From contig JBMHBT010000013.1 of assembly GCA_049890275.1 (NCBI GenBank), positions 166,505 through 230,504 on the forward strand: a stretch of DNA of 64,000 nucleotides. Reading direction: 5' to 3'. Positions 44,358 through 52,821 of the stretch are shown here, one piece after another. This DNA comes from UBA7374 sp049890275 (GTDB lineage: Bacteria; Verrucomicrobiota; Verrucomicrobiia; Opitutales; Coraliomargaritaceae). Below the pieces are notes generated by a model. It saw only the letters and a program-made list of their open reading frames with translations. It was not told where the DNA came from and made no database searches. How positions within the stretch are numbered: the first letter of the stretch is position 1; every line of letters starts with the position of its first letter. The translations under genes and the position numbers were made by a program.

Positions 44358-44936
44358 ATGCGCTTTACCAGTCATAGATCGGATATGGGTCTTTCCAAGA
44401 CCAGTCTGGCAGCAGGTGTTTTACTTTTGGCGCATCCGACGATGGAAGATCCGCGTTTTCGTCGTAGCGTTATTCTACTCAGTGCGCACGCGGAAGAGGG
44501 CAGTTTGGGTGTTGTTTTAAATCACCCGACTGGGCGCACTTTGGGGCAGATAGACGCAGGGATGAAAGATTCTGTGCTAGCTTCCACGCCTCTCTACACC
44601 GGTGGTCCGGTGGGTGCGAAGCAGATAATTCTGGCAGCCTGGAAATGGACGGAGTTGGACAGCTCATTCCAACTTTATTTTGGTATTGATGGTGAGAAGG
44701 CGCGCAAGTTGCAGGAAGACCGGCCGGAATTTGGCCTCCGTGGCTTTCTCGGCCATGCCGGCTGGTCGGAGGGGCAACTCGAGGCGGAATGTGAGCAGGG
44801 AGCTTGGCTGGTGGTGCCACTTTCTCAGTTAATTGATTCGATAGAGGGGGATGCGCTCTGGCTCCGGTTGATTGGTGAAGTGAGTCCGGAAATGCGTTTA
44901 CTGGCGGATGAACCGGATGATCCTTCGACTAATTGA
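44358..44936 (+). CDS. YqgE/AlgH family protein
   Basis: The 192-residue protein carries the AlgH pattern 'SLAAGVLLLAHPTMEDPRFRRSVILLS' (landmark 'HPTMEDPRFRRSV'), 'GSLGVVLNHPTGRTL', 'YTGGPV', and 'LGHAGWSEGQLEAEC', all family hallmarks. Its function is not known; the family was linked to alginate regulation in Pseudomonas. The ATG at 44385 (MGLSKTSLAAG) is an equally likely start, because typical AlgH begins close to that motif. It is next to the dCMP deaminase on the same strand. Confidence 0.88.
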   Translation: MRFTSHRSDMGLSKTSLAAGVLLLAHPTMEDPRFRRSVILLSAHAEEGSLGVVLNHPTGRTLGQIDAGMKDSVLASTPLYTGGPVGAKQIILAAWKWTELDSSFQLYFGIDGEKARKLQEDRPEFGLRGFLGHAGWSEGQLEAECEQGAWLVVPLSQLIDSIEGDALWLRLIGEVSPEMRLLADEPDDPSTN

Positions 44937-45038
44937 GCCGCTTGGTGCAGTTCCCCGCTTAGAGCCGATAAAAATTATGCTTTGCCGTTGACAGAGGCCT
45001 GCTCGAAGCCTTTTTTCCTCCATTCCTTTTAACAAGTC

Positions 45039-45164
45039 ATGAAAGTAGCTTCCTCATTGAAAACTCTGAAAAACCGCCACCCGGATTGTCAAGTGGTCCG
45101 TCGTAAGGGGCGTGTCTACGTGATTTGCAAGTCCAACCCGCGTTTCAAAGCCCGTCAGGGGTAA
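45039..45164 (+). CDS. rpmJ: 50S ribosomal protein L36, Cys-poor (YkgO-like) form
   Basis: A 41-residue protein, too short to stand out by ORF length alone, reads MKVASSLKTLKNRH and ends NPRFKARQG. 'KNRHPDCQVVRRKGRVYVICKSNPRF' (landmark 'RHPDCQVVRRKGR') matches the zinc-independent YkgO-type L36 paralog: the CxxC...C...H zinc ribbon of the classic form is missing, with isolated cysteines at 17 and 30. It precedes the Cys-poor L31, as in the ykgO-ykgM pair of E. coli. A TTGACA lies at 44988-44993, 45 bases upstream, without a clear -10 hexamer. No Zur-type palindrome was seen. Confidence 0.9.
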   Translation: MKVASSLKTLKNRHPDCQVVRRKGRVYVICKSNPRFKARQG

Positions 45165-45207
45165 ACTGCGGATTCATCGTACCGAATCGTATCTAGGAAT
45201 TCCCACC

Positions 45208-45453
45208 GTGAAAGCTGATATCCACCCGAATCTCAATCCCGTCGCCTTTGTCGACGTTTCCACCGGTACTCGTTATTTGTCTCGTTCCACTATGCGTGGG
45301 AGCAAAACGGAAACAATTGACGGTGTGGAGCATCAGGTTGTCATCTGCGATATCACTTCAGATTCGCACCCTGCCTACACAGGTGAGAAGCGCTTCGTCG
45401 ATACCGCCGGTCGAGTCGAGAAGTTTCAGTCCAAGTTTCGTCGCCGTCGCTAA
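45208..45453 (+). CDS. rpmE2: 50S ribosomal protein L31 type B
   Basis: The 81-residue protein starts at a GTG (45208; MKADIHPNLNPVAF) and has the L31B pattern 'FVDVSTGTRYLSRSTM', 'CDITSDSHPAYTGEKRFVDTAGRVEKFQSKFRRR' (landmark 'SDSHPAYTGEKRF'). It lacks the CxxC zinc site of type A L31. Together with the Cys-poor L36 it forms a zinc-free ribosomal protein pair, which in several bacteria replaces the zinc forms when zinc is scarce; whether that is so here depends on whether zinc-type copies exist elsewhere. The 3' end overlaps the convergent comEC gene by four bases. Confidence 0.92.
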   Translation: MKADIHPNLNPVAFVDVSTGTRYLSRSTMRGSKTETIDGVEHQVVICDITSDSHPAYTGEKRFVDTAGRVEKFQSKFRRRR

Positions 45454-47048
45454 GCTCCGTCTCTCGAGTCGAGTTTCTCTGGTTTGCCGCGAAGTGCGTG
45501 CAACCCTATTAGCAAACCTAAGTATGCCGTGGTCGCTACGTAGGCCCAAAAGACTGGAAATGCACTGCATTCAAAAAATGCTCCCGGTATTTTTTTGAAC
45601 TGGTCGATCAGTCCCTCCATTAGAGTAAGGTTGATCCAAGCCGCATGATTGATGAAGGCTGCGACCGTATCCAGATGGAGAAGGGAAAGCCCGATCGAGA
45701 GAACACCGCCGACAATGACAAGTGAGGCGAGGTTAACTAGGAGCATATTGAGGAAAATACCGCCGGGCGCAAAGGTTCCAAAGTAGGCTGCGCTGAAGGG
45801 GGCACTGGCGAGCCATGCAGAGAGACTGATGCTAAAAAGTAGGCAGGCTCCAGAGATCGTTGCATCAATGCATTGGTGCCACTGATTCCAACTGCTTTTG
45901 GGCAACCACTGGTAGGGGCGATACATTTTGCCGAGAGTTTGATTGAGTGGCAGTCCGAGCAAAAGGATGCTGGCTACCACGCAGTAGGATAATTGAAAGC
46001 CCACACTCCAGAGTTGTCTGGGGAGTAGACAAAGTACAAATACGGCTGAGTTTATGAGTGAAACAAAGGGTGAGCTCTGCCGACGACAGGTAAAGGCCAG
46101 CCAATAAAAACCTGTCATTAAAAAGGCGCGAACAGCGGAGGGTGAGGCTCCGGTTATTTTGACGTATAGAAAGAGGGCGGACAGACCGATCCATGGAGCC
46201 AGCCAATTGGGAATACAAAGGAGTCGCAGGGTGTAGGCGAAGGTTAGGGCAATAACTCCGATATGCAGTCCGCTGATGGCGAAGAAGTGGATCGTACCAG
46301 TGGATGTGAAGGCTTCTCTTTGGGCAGTGGACAGTTCGTTTTTACGACCCAGCAACATGGCGCGGTAAATTCCGGCTAGTTGAGTCTTTTCCGGAGCACC
46401 GAGCCCCAGAGTGTTTTGGAAACGGTTGTTCATTTTCCGATAAAAAACCTCTGCTTTGGGGGGAGACTCGATCCATTGGATGGAACCATTGCGTTCAAAT
46501 CGATAATAAACCCCGATTGACCGGAGGTAGTTTTCAAAGCTGCGATCAGTTTCCTCATGCTTCTGTATCGGTATGAGTATCCCCGTACAAAGAAGCCTTT
46601 GGCCGCAGTAGAGTTGGTGCAGCGGATCTTTATTGGAGAAGCGGAAGTAGAGGGTGTCGCCTACCTGCAAGCGGCTCTCCCAGGGTGCTTTGCGCACCGT
46701 AGCCAGACCGCTGGTCTTTCCGTACAGATCACGTTCGTTGTAGATCCGGAGAATCCGCAACTCCAATCGAGCTTCCCGCGCGGGTAATCGGAGGGCGTTT
46801 TCATCGGGTGGAGCTGGTAGACGACTTTCGCCGTAGGCCAGAGCAGCGAGAATGACCGCAAGGAGGAAAAGTGGATACCATTTTTTGGTTCCGGTGCAAC
46901 GATGTGCCCAAAGTAGAGTCAGCAGGCTAAAGAAGAGCAGGGCCGTGAGCGGTACTTGTGTCATTTTCGACAAGGGGAGGCCGATGAGGAGTCCAGCTAG
47001 CAAATAAGATAAGGGCGCATGGACAGAGACGCGTTCCAAAGCCTTCAT
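45450..47048 (-). CDS. ComEC/Rec2-family channel protein, short form without metallo-beta-lactamase domain
   Basis: The 532-residue membrane protein shows the ComEC order: N-terminal transmembrane pair, OB-like DUF4131 extracellular domain (about 80-190), then the polytopic competence domain with the typical 'HFFAISGLHIGVIALTF' and 'GASPSAVRAFLMTGFYW' motifs. It ends after the last hydrophobic helices; the C-terminal metallo-beta-lactamase domain of many ComEC proteins is absent. ComEC takes up single-stranded DNA during competence. Short forms without the nuclease-like domain are found in various bacteria, so this may be complete rather than truncated. The start is the ATG at 47048, facing rarA across a 27-base gap. 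Confidence 0.85.
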   Translation of the reverse strand: MKALERVSVHAPLSYLLAGLLIGLPLSKMTQVPLTALLFFSLLTLLWAHRCTGTKKWYPLFLLAVILAALAYGESRLPAPPDENALRLPAREARLELRILRIYNERDLYGKTSGLATVRKAPWESRLQVGDTLYFRFSNKDPLHQLYCGQRLLCTGILIPIQKHEETDRSFENYLRSIGVYYRFERNGSIQWIESPPKAEVFYRKMNNRFQNTLGLGAPEKTQLAGIYRAMLLGRKNELSTAQREAFTSTGTIHFFAISGLHIGVIALTFAYTLRLLCIPNWLAPWIGLSALFLYVKITGASPSAVRAFLMTGFYWLAFTCRRQSSPFVSLINSAVFVLCLLPRQLWSVGFQLSYCVVASILLLGLPLNQTLGKMYRPYQWLPKSSWNQWHQCIDATISGACLLFSISLSAWLASAPFSAAYFGTFAPGGIFLNMLLVNLASLVIVGGVLSIGLSLLHLDTVAAFINHAAWINLTLMEGLIDQFKKIPGAFFECSAFPVFWAYVATTAYLGLLIGLHALRGKPEKLDSRDGA

Positions 47049-47075
47049 AGAATCATTTAAATTACGTTATTTACT

Positions 47076-48470
47076 GTGCGTTTTCTACCTTCACGCTTGC
47101 CAGCCAGATGGCAAGCGAAAGACTCACACTCTGTGAACGATGAATCTGGACAGTCCGGTCTTTTCGAGAGCGAGGAGGAGGGGCCATCTCCAATGGAGAA
47201 TCGGCCCTTGGCTGTGCGTATGCGCCCGATGCGCTTGGAGGAAATTGTCGGACAACTGCATATTGTTGGTGAGGGTTGCCTGCTTCCCCGTTTGATTGAG
47301 AGCGACCGTTTCGGCAGCTTGATCTTTCACGGCCCTCCGGGTTGCGGAAAAACGTCACTGGCAGAAGTCATTGCGGCTTCAACCGGCAGCCGATTCATCC
47401 GTATCAACGCGGTACTTTCAAATGTTGCTGAATTACGCGACTGTCTGCGTATGGCACGCTACGAAACGGAGCGACCGACCATTCTCTTTATTGACGAGTT
47501 GCATCGCTTTAACAAGTCACAGCAGGATCTTCTTTTGCCCGATGTCGAGGCCGGTCATATTCGTTTAATCGGAGCAACGACGCACAACCCTGGTTTCTAC
47601 GTCAATGCTCCGCTGCTGAGTCGTAGCCATCTCTTTCGCTTTGAGCCGGTCGGAGATGAGGCTGTGGCTGCTCTTCTGGAACGGGCCTTGCGTGATGAAT
47701 CGCGTGGTCTGGGCTCGCACCGCTGTACTGCCGATAAGGGAGTTTTTCGTGCTCTTTCGGGTTTTGCCGGCGGTGATTTGCGCCGCGCATTGAACGCGCT
47801 CGAAACCCTTGTTCTGGGTCAACCGAATGGAAGCCATATTGGGCTCGAGGCTGTCGAAGCTTATGCCGCCGAGCGCCGTATCCGCTATGACCGAAACGAG
47901 GATGAGCACTACGACCATGCCTCCGCAATGATTAAGAGCCTTCGGGGCTCCGATCCCGATGCAGCGCTCTACTGGGCTTTCAAGATGCTGGAGGGGGGCG
48001 AGGATCCCCGCTTTTTAGCGCGGCGGCTGGTCATCCTTGCGTCGGAGGACATCGGTCTGGCCAACTCTCATGCTTTGACGGTGGCAGTCGCCGCCTTCCA
48101 AGCCTGTGAGCAGGTCGGTCTCCCCGAGTGTGAGTACAATCTCGCTCATGCGATCCTCTACTTAGCCACTTCTCCGAAGAGTAACTCGGCCACTCGGGCA
48201 ATTGGTGCGGTTAAGGAAGCGTTACGCAAAGAGTCGCCTCAGGCCGTTCCTCCCTGGCTTCGCGATCCGCACAGCAGTGCCGGAAGTGGTGGCAATCAGG
48301 GCTATCTGTACAGTCACGATTACCCCGACGGTATCTCCGGGCAGGAATATCTCCTGCAGCCCCGACAATTCTATCAGCCCGGAGAAGCGGGAGCGGAGGC
48401 CGCAGCCGCTGCACGACTCGCTCATATTCGTGCGGTGAAAGCCCGTATTCAAGCGGAGAAGGATGCATAA
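47076..48470 (+). CDS. rarA: Replication-associated recombination protein A (AAA+ ATPase)
   Basis: RarA (MgsA) acts at stalled replication forks. The protein has the clamp-loader-like AAA+ core: Walker A 'GPPGCGKT', Walker B 'ILFIDELHRFNKSQQD', sensor region 'GATTHNP' and the usual 'RRALNALETL' and MgsA C-terminal domain with 'EHYDHASAMIKSLRGSDPDAALYW' (landmark 'SAMIKSLRGSDPDAALYW'). As drawn, from GTG 47076, it has 464 residues. GTG at 47133 (beginning NDESGQSGLF) or ATG at 47193 (MENRPLAVRM) would fit the family's usual short N-terminus better. No SD is obvious at any of them. Confidence 0.93.
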   Translation: MRFLPSRLPARWQAKDSHSVNDESGQSGLFESEEEGPSPMENRPLAVRMRPMRLEEIVGQLHIVGEGCLLPRLIESDRFGSLIFHGPPGCGKTSLAEVIAASTGSRFIRINAVLSNVAELRDCLRMARYETERPTILFIDELHRFNKSQQDLLLPDVEAGHIRLIGATTHNPGFYVNAPLLSRSHLFRFEPVGDEAVAALLERALRDESRGLGSHRCTADKGVFRALSGFAGGDLRRALNALETLVLGQPNGSHIGLEAVEAYAAERRIRYDRNEDEHYDHASAMIKSLRGSDPDAALYWAFKMLEGGEDPRFLARRLVILASEDIGLANSHALTVAVAAFQACEQVGLPECEYNLAHAILYLATSPKSNSATRAIGAVKEALRKESPQAVPPWLRDPHSSAGSGGNQGYLYSHDYPDGISGQEYLLQPRQFYQPGEAGAEAAAAARLAHIRAVKARIQAEKDA

Positions 48471-48529
48471 AGATTGACTCCACGGGCCTTCTAGCAACAC
48501 CTATTCGCAGACTTTTTCAGTAATTTACT

Positions 48530-49927
48530 ATGTCTAATACCGAAACTTACGATCTCGTTGTCATTGGAGGCGGCCCTGCTGGTTACGCCGCCGCGATCCG
48601 CGCCGGACAACTCGGCAAGAAAGTCGCCTGCGTTGAGCAGGAGCGTCCCGGAGGCACCTGCCTGAACTGGGGTTGTATTCCTTCCAAGGCTCTTCTCAAG
48701 AGTGCCGAGCTGTATCATAAGATTCAGCACAGTGAAGATCTTGGGATCAGCGTGAGCGGCCTCAAGTATGACTTTTCCAAGATCATTGGCCGTTCCCGAA
48801 ACGTAGCCGATACGATGGCACAGGGTATTGGTTTTCTCTTTAAAAAGAATAAGGTCGATCACTTTAAGGGCGTTGGCACTGTCAGCGTTCCCGGAATGGT
48901 AGAGGTTTCCGACGGTCCCGACGCAGGCAAAATCCTCTCCACTGAGCGCATCCTGGTCGCTACCGGTTGCAAGCCTCGTCAGTTGCCGGATGTCGAAGTC
49001 GACGGTGAGCGTGTCATGACCTCCCGTCAGGCTCTGGAGATGAAAAGCCAGCCGAAGAGTATTGTTATTGTGGGAGCCGGAGCGATTGGCGCCGAGTTTG
49101 CCTATTTCCTCAACGCATTTGGCACCAAGGTGACCCTCGTAGAAATGCTGGATCAGGTGCTTCCGGTTGAAGATGCAGATACTGCTGCTGTGGTCGAGCG
49201 CTCTTTCAAAAAGGACGGGATCGACTGCCGCACCTCGACTGCGGTGGAGAATATCCAAGTGGGCGCGAAGAACGTGAAGATGGAATTGGTCAAAGGCGAT
49301 AAGCGTGAGAGCGTGACTGCAGATTCTATTTTGCTCGCGATCGGGGTGGTGGCCAACACCGAGAGTCTGCTTTCTCCTAAGGTGAAACTCCAGCTGGATC
49401 GCGGTTACGTGAAAGTGGACGACAACTATGAATCTTCGGTGAAGGGTATCTATGCCGCTGGTGACATTATTGGTCCGCCCTGGTTGGCGCACGTTGCCAC
49501 ATGGGAGGCCCTGCAAGCCGTCAACGGTATGTTCGGGCACGGTACACCTGAAAAAGTTCGTGAATTCCCCGGCTGTACCTATTGCCAGCCGCAGGTTGCT
49601 TCGATCGGTAAGACCGAGGCACAACTGAAAGAAGACGGAGTCGACTTCAAGGTCGGTAAATTCCCCTTCCAGGCTTCCGGTAAGGCCGTTGCCTCCAATC
49701 AGCCTGAAGGCTTCGTCAAGCTACTCGTCGATAAGAAGTATGGTGAGATCCTCGGAGCGCACATCGTGGGTTCCGATGCCACCGAATTGATTGCTGAATA
49801 TGGACTGGGTATGAAGCTCGAGGCCACCGCCGAAGAGATTCATAATACGATCCACGCCCACCCGACCCTCAGCGAAGCGATGATGGAAGCCGCTGCCGCC
49901 GTCTTTGGCGAAGCCATTCATATTTAA
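48530..49927 (+). CDS. lpdA: Dihydrolipoyl dehydrogenase
   Basis: The 465-residue flavoprotein is the E3 component of 2-oxoacid dehydrogenase complexes and the glycine cleavage system. It has the FAD-binding 'DLVVIGGGPAGYAAAIRAGQLG', the redox-active disulfide 'GGTCLNWGCIPSK' (C45 and C50 in the expected positions), the NAD-binding 'IVIVGAGAIGAEFA', and the C-terminal 'HAHPTLSEAMMEAA' with the active-site histidine and glutamate. No E1 or E2 genes lie nearby. It ends before a hairpin and the convergent cupin gene. Confidence 0.95.
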   Translation: MSNTETYDLVVIGGGPAGYAAAIRAGQLGKKVACVEQERPGGTCLNWGCIPSKALLKSAELYHKIQHSEDLGISVSGLKYDFSKIIGRSRNVADTMAQGIGFLFKKNKVDHFKGVGTVSVPGMVEVSDGPDAGKILSTERILVATGCKPRQLPDVEVDGERVMTSRQALEMKSQPKSIVIVGAGAIGAEFAYFLNAFGTKVTLVEMLDQVLPVEDADTAAVVERSFKKDGIDCRTSTAVENIQVGAKNVKMELVKGDKRESVTADSILLAIGVVANTESLLSPKVKLQLDRGYVKVDDNYESSVKGIYAAGDIIGPPWLAHVATWEALQAVNGMFGHGTPEKVREFPGCTYCQPQVASIGKTEAQLKEDGVDFKVGKFPFQASGKAVASNQPEGFVKLLVDKKYGEILGAHIVGSDATELIAEYGLGMKLEATAEEIHNTIHAHPTLSEAMMEAAAAVFGEAIHI

Positions 49928-50010
49928 GGAAGAGGTGGAACCGAGCACGAAACGATACGGGCACGAATTCTGAGAACTGGTAGGACTTGGCCGCAATTAT
50001 ATCTGGCCAA

Positions 50011-50034
50011 TAGGTACGAAGAAAGGCGTACCTA
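50011..50034. terminator. Hairpin between convergent lpdA and cupin genes
   Basis: TAGGTACG (50011-50018) pairs with CGTACCTA (50027-50034) over a loop of eight bases. It lies between the two convergent genes and overlaps the cupin stop codon; a following T run is short (AAACTTTTAAA), so strength is uncertain. Confidence 0.4.
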
Positions 50035-50385
50035 AACTTTTAAATTGGCTACCAGTGCGCCGAGAAAGACAAGTTCGGTTTCGCCATTGTTACGGATGGC
50101 TTGCGTCTCACCGTCACGGGTGATTTGTAGCGTGCCAGGGGTAAACGGGTGTTCGTCACCGTTATCAATGACAATGCCGCTACCGGAAATGCAGTAGTAA
50201 AAATCCTCTTCTCCATGGTGTGAATGCGGACCAATCGATGCACCCGGTTCCAATCGTACCAGCCCTACGCTTTGAATCGCGCTGTCTGGGTAGACGTCGA
50301 GTAGTTTATGGGCATAGACCGTACCGCTCCCATCCCGTACTGCTTCGGCAATCTCTGGTACAATTTCGTGGACGTTTTGAATCAT
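50032..50385 (-). CDS. Small cupin-domain protein
   Basis: The 117-residue protein is a single cupin barrel with motif 1 'GPHSHHGEEDFYYCISGSG' (metal-ligand H-x-H-x3-E pattern, about residues 51-69) and motif 2 around 'HPFTPGTLQI'. It could be a mannose-6-phosphate isomerase-like or regulatory cupin; function is not recognised. It sits downstream of the nitric oxide synthase gene in the same direction, with a 147-base gap, so a shared operon is uncertain. Confidence 0.82.
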   Translation of the reverse strand: MIQNVHEIVPEIAEAVRDGSGTVYAHKLLDVYPDSAIQSVGLVRLEPGASIGPHSHHGEEDFYYCISGSGIVIDNGDEHPFTPGTLQITRDGETQAIRNNGETELVFLGALVANLKV

Positions 50386-50532
50386 GCTATCAGCGTAATC
50401 GTTTATTTTTTCGTGTCATTAACAATCGTCCGTACCTCCTAACCGCTGCTCTGCAGTGGTCTGTTGCATAGAGTCGGTGCTCATGGTATAAACAGCAGGA
50501 ATGCTATCTGATACGAGTAGATAGAGAACGCA

Positions 50533-51648
50533 CTATATTTGTTCCCAGGCAGGCGCCTGCGTGAGATAATCCGGCACCCACTTCCGGTCTTTCCAATTGT
50601 GGTGAAAGACTTCCGTTGCCGATCCAGACATCGGGGGAACCAACCAACTCCAGTTACCTGAGACGAGGCGACCCTGTTTTTGCTCCATGGAGACAAAACG
50701 CATGAACTCGGAAGACGCGCGATGGTGGTCGACGATCCGGACTCCGTCCTCGCTGAATGAGTGCAGGACAGCTTCGTTCAGTTCGACGAGAGCGCGATCC
50801 TTCCACAGTCGGTCTTTCTTGGGTTGGAGCAGACCCATTCGCTCGGCCAGTTCCGGCAGTACATTGTAGCGACCGGTATCACCTAAATCACGAGAGCCGA
50901 TTTCCGTCTCCATATACCAACCATTGAATGGCGCCGCCGGGAAGTCCATACCGCCGACACGCAAATTCATATCCGATAAGATGGGGACGGCATACCAGCG
51001 CAAGCCGAGCTCGGCAAACCACTCCAAAGTGGGGTGACGCAGGGGGACCTCCAAACAATCTTCTGCTGGTGGTGCGAATAAACGCGGCGGCTGGCCACGC
51101 TTCTGAATGATCCACGGAAGTAAATCAAAATGCGTACGCTCCGGCTGCCAGCCGAGTTCCAAGGCTTTCTTAGTAAAAAGTTCGTTTTTCGGATCCCCTA
51201 GATACGTGCCGTCTGCCTGCTGCCCGTATCCCGCGTAGCCAAACAACTGGTGGTTCCAGATGCGCAGGCGTGGTCCTTCCGAGTCCGATGGGGCGTAGAC
51301 GCTGATCAGCGGTTGAATCTTACCGCCGTTGGTGGCTATGCGGAGGTGTTCCTGTAAATCGTTAGCTACCTGTTCGGGCTCGTCCAATTCTCTGCAGTCC
51401 CTTACTTTCAGTGAAGACCAGAAGAGACGTCCGATACAGCGCGCGTTATTACGCCAAGCTACACGAGCGCCGTGCTCGAGTTCTTCAAAGCGAAGTGAAT
51501 AAACTCCATCCGTGCGAAGATTCGATTCAACTTCGGTTTGGCGCAAGGCCCAATCCGTGGATGATTTCGTCGCTAGTTCTTGGGCACATAAATCCAAGAA
51601 CTCCATCGCTTCAGTATCGCGCGTATGTTCGTTTGTCTTCTGCTGCAT
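50533..51648 (-). CDS. nos: Nitric oxide synthase oxygenase
   Basis: The 371-residue protein is a bacterial-type NOS oxygenase domain. The heme-thiolate motif 'WRNNARCIGR' puts the axial cysteine at C71. 'FNGWYMETEIGSRDL' carries the substrate-binding glutamate (E249) and 'WYM' of all NOS enzymes. 'RVAWRNN', 'CLEVPLRHPTLEWFAELGLRWYAVPI' and the C-terminal 'NWSWLVPPMSGSATEVFHHNW' complete the pattern, including the pterin-side tryptophans. There is no fused or adjacent reductase, as in other bacterial NOS, which borrow cellular flavodoxin-type reductases. The product makes NO from arginine. The start is the ATG at 51648. Upstream is tRNA-Arg; downstream is a cupin gene. Confidence 0.95.
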   Translation of the reverse strand: MQQKTNEHTRDTEAMEFLDLCAQELATKSSTDWALRQTEVESNLRTDGVYSLRFEELEHGARVAWRNNARCIGRLFWSSLKVRDCRELDEPEQVANDLQEHLRIATNGGKIQPLISVYAPSDSEGPRLRIWNHQLFGYAGYGQQADGTYLGDPKNELFTKKALELGWQPERTHFDLLPWIIQKRGQPPRLFAPPAEDCLEVPLRHPTLEWFAELGLRWYAVPILSDMNLRVGGMDFPAAPFNGWYMETEIGSRDLGDTGRYNVLPELAERMGLLQPKKDRLWKDRALVELNEAVLHSFSEDGVRIVDHHRASSEFMRFVSMEQKQGRLVSGNWSWLVPPMSGSATEVFHHNWKDRKWVPDYLTQAPAWEQI

Positions 51649-51859
51649 AATGGATTCGCGCTTTAAATAGTTAGCGATACGAAGGTGTGCGTACCGAATG
51701 TCGGTAATGAAGCCAGCAGGACGCAGCGAACTCCACCCAAAAGTTCTACAAAATAGGTTCCCCTGTGGGAGGTTACCTCTTCAGTTGCTTCGCGCCTTGC
51801 GTCGAACTGCGTTCTTCATCCCTTGTTCGCTGTAGCGGATCATCTGTGGCTGCGCCACA

Positions 51860-51936
<77 letters not shown>

Positions 51937-52151
51937 GTGTTCGTTTATACCTGTTTGTTTCAGAGTCGATGGCAAGCCAATCTCAGCTGCGAGCATCGGA
52001 TGGATCCGATGTTTCCGGCTCGGCTTCGCCGCCCGGGGTTGTCGGCGCTGAGCGTTTACAGACTACGCATGGAGCGACCGCAAGATGATCCCGGCAATCA
52101 GGATGGATTTATATGGAATCCTAGAAGGGAATGGATAGGGTCGGTTTCGCA

Positions 52152-52661
52152 ATGAAGTTGTTTACCGGTATTTTGCTGCTCTTGGCATTGATCTCAGGTT
52201 TTGTCTGCAAGGGTTCGTTTTTACATACGATTCTGCTTTTGGCAGCAGGAGTGTATCTGGGTCTTCCGTTACTGTTGTTTCTTTGTTTGTGGTTTTTGTT
52301 TGGATGGTTTCGCACGGGTGGGATTTCCTCTCGTTTGCGAGGTACGTTCTGTGTTTTCGTACTGATTGCTCTAGCTATGGGGTTATCCTGGGGGGTGGGC
52401 ACTCTGGTGCATCGGTTGGAGATTCGGCAGGTGCGAAGTTATGTGGAGCAAATGGTTCCGCTTCTGGATGATTATTATGAGGCGCAGGAACAGTATCCGG
52501 AAAGTCTGGATGTTTTAGAGGAGCGCCAAATACCCAGCTTGTTGCGGTATCTCTCGATTGATGGCGGAGATGGCTTCGTGTTTTCTTATTGGGATGAAGC
52601 CGGCTTGATGGGTGGATATCTATTCAATAGCGAGAGCAGAAAATGGATCTACTTCGATTGA
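52152..52661 (+). CDS. Hypothetical membrane protein with pilin-like C-terminal segment
   Basis: From the ATG at 52152 (MKLFTGIL) the protein has 169 residues with three transmembrane helices in the first 90 residues. The soluble C-terminal part contains 'VEQMVPLLDDYYEAQEQYPESLDVL', a pattern ('Y.......G.YP.SL..L') often seen in pseudopilin-like or DUF-type bacterial proteins, and ends 'YLFNSESRKWIYFD'. I do not recognise a family. The in-frame ATG at 52131 is an alternative start. No clear partner genes are adjacent. Confidence 0.6.
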   Translation: MKLFTGILLLLALISGFVCKGSFLHTILLLAAGVYLGLPLLLFLCLWFLFGWFRTGGISSRLRGTFCVFVLIALAMGLSWGVGTLVHRLEIRQVRSYVEQMVPLLDDYYEAQEQYPESLDVLEERQIPSLLRYLSIDGGDGFVFSYWDEAGLMGGYLFNSESRKWIYFD

Positions 52662-52689
52662 TTATCGAAGGTTCCGCTCGGTGCAATTG

Positions 52690-52800
52690 TTAGCTGCGGA
52701 TGAACACGAATCGACAGAGAGTTGTATGGGAAACAAATATGCGTAGTTGCTACAATTGATAGGCAGAAAAAGGAATGGGTATTTTTTCACGCGCTACGCA
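52690..52800. repeat. Short repeat words upstream of hemA's 3' end (copy 8)
   Basis: The 160-base gap between the hypothetical protein and hemA holds 'TGCGGATGAACACGAATCGAC' near 52695-52715 and an inverted 'TGCGTAG...CTACGCA' pair at about 52740-52800, words related to the dispersed family. It may also act as a bidirectional terminator between two convergent genes. Confidence 0.4.
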
Positions 52801-52821
52801 TTTCTTTCAGTAAAGCAAGGT

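Noticed and set aside
51649..51859. Structured RNA gene (SRP or 6S RNA) beside tRNA-Arg
   Set aside because: The signature bases of the SRP RNA loop (GGAAGCAGC type) and of 6S RNA are not found; only a small GCC hairpin is visible.
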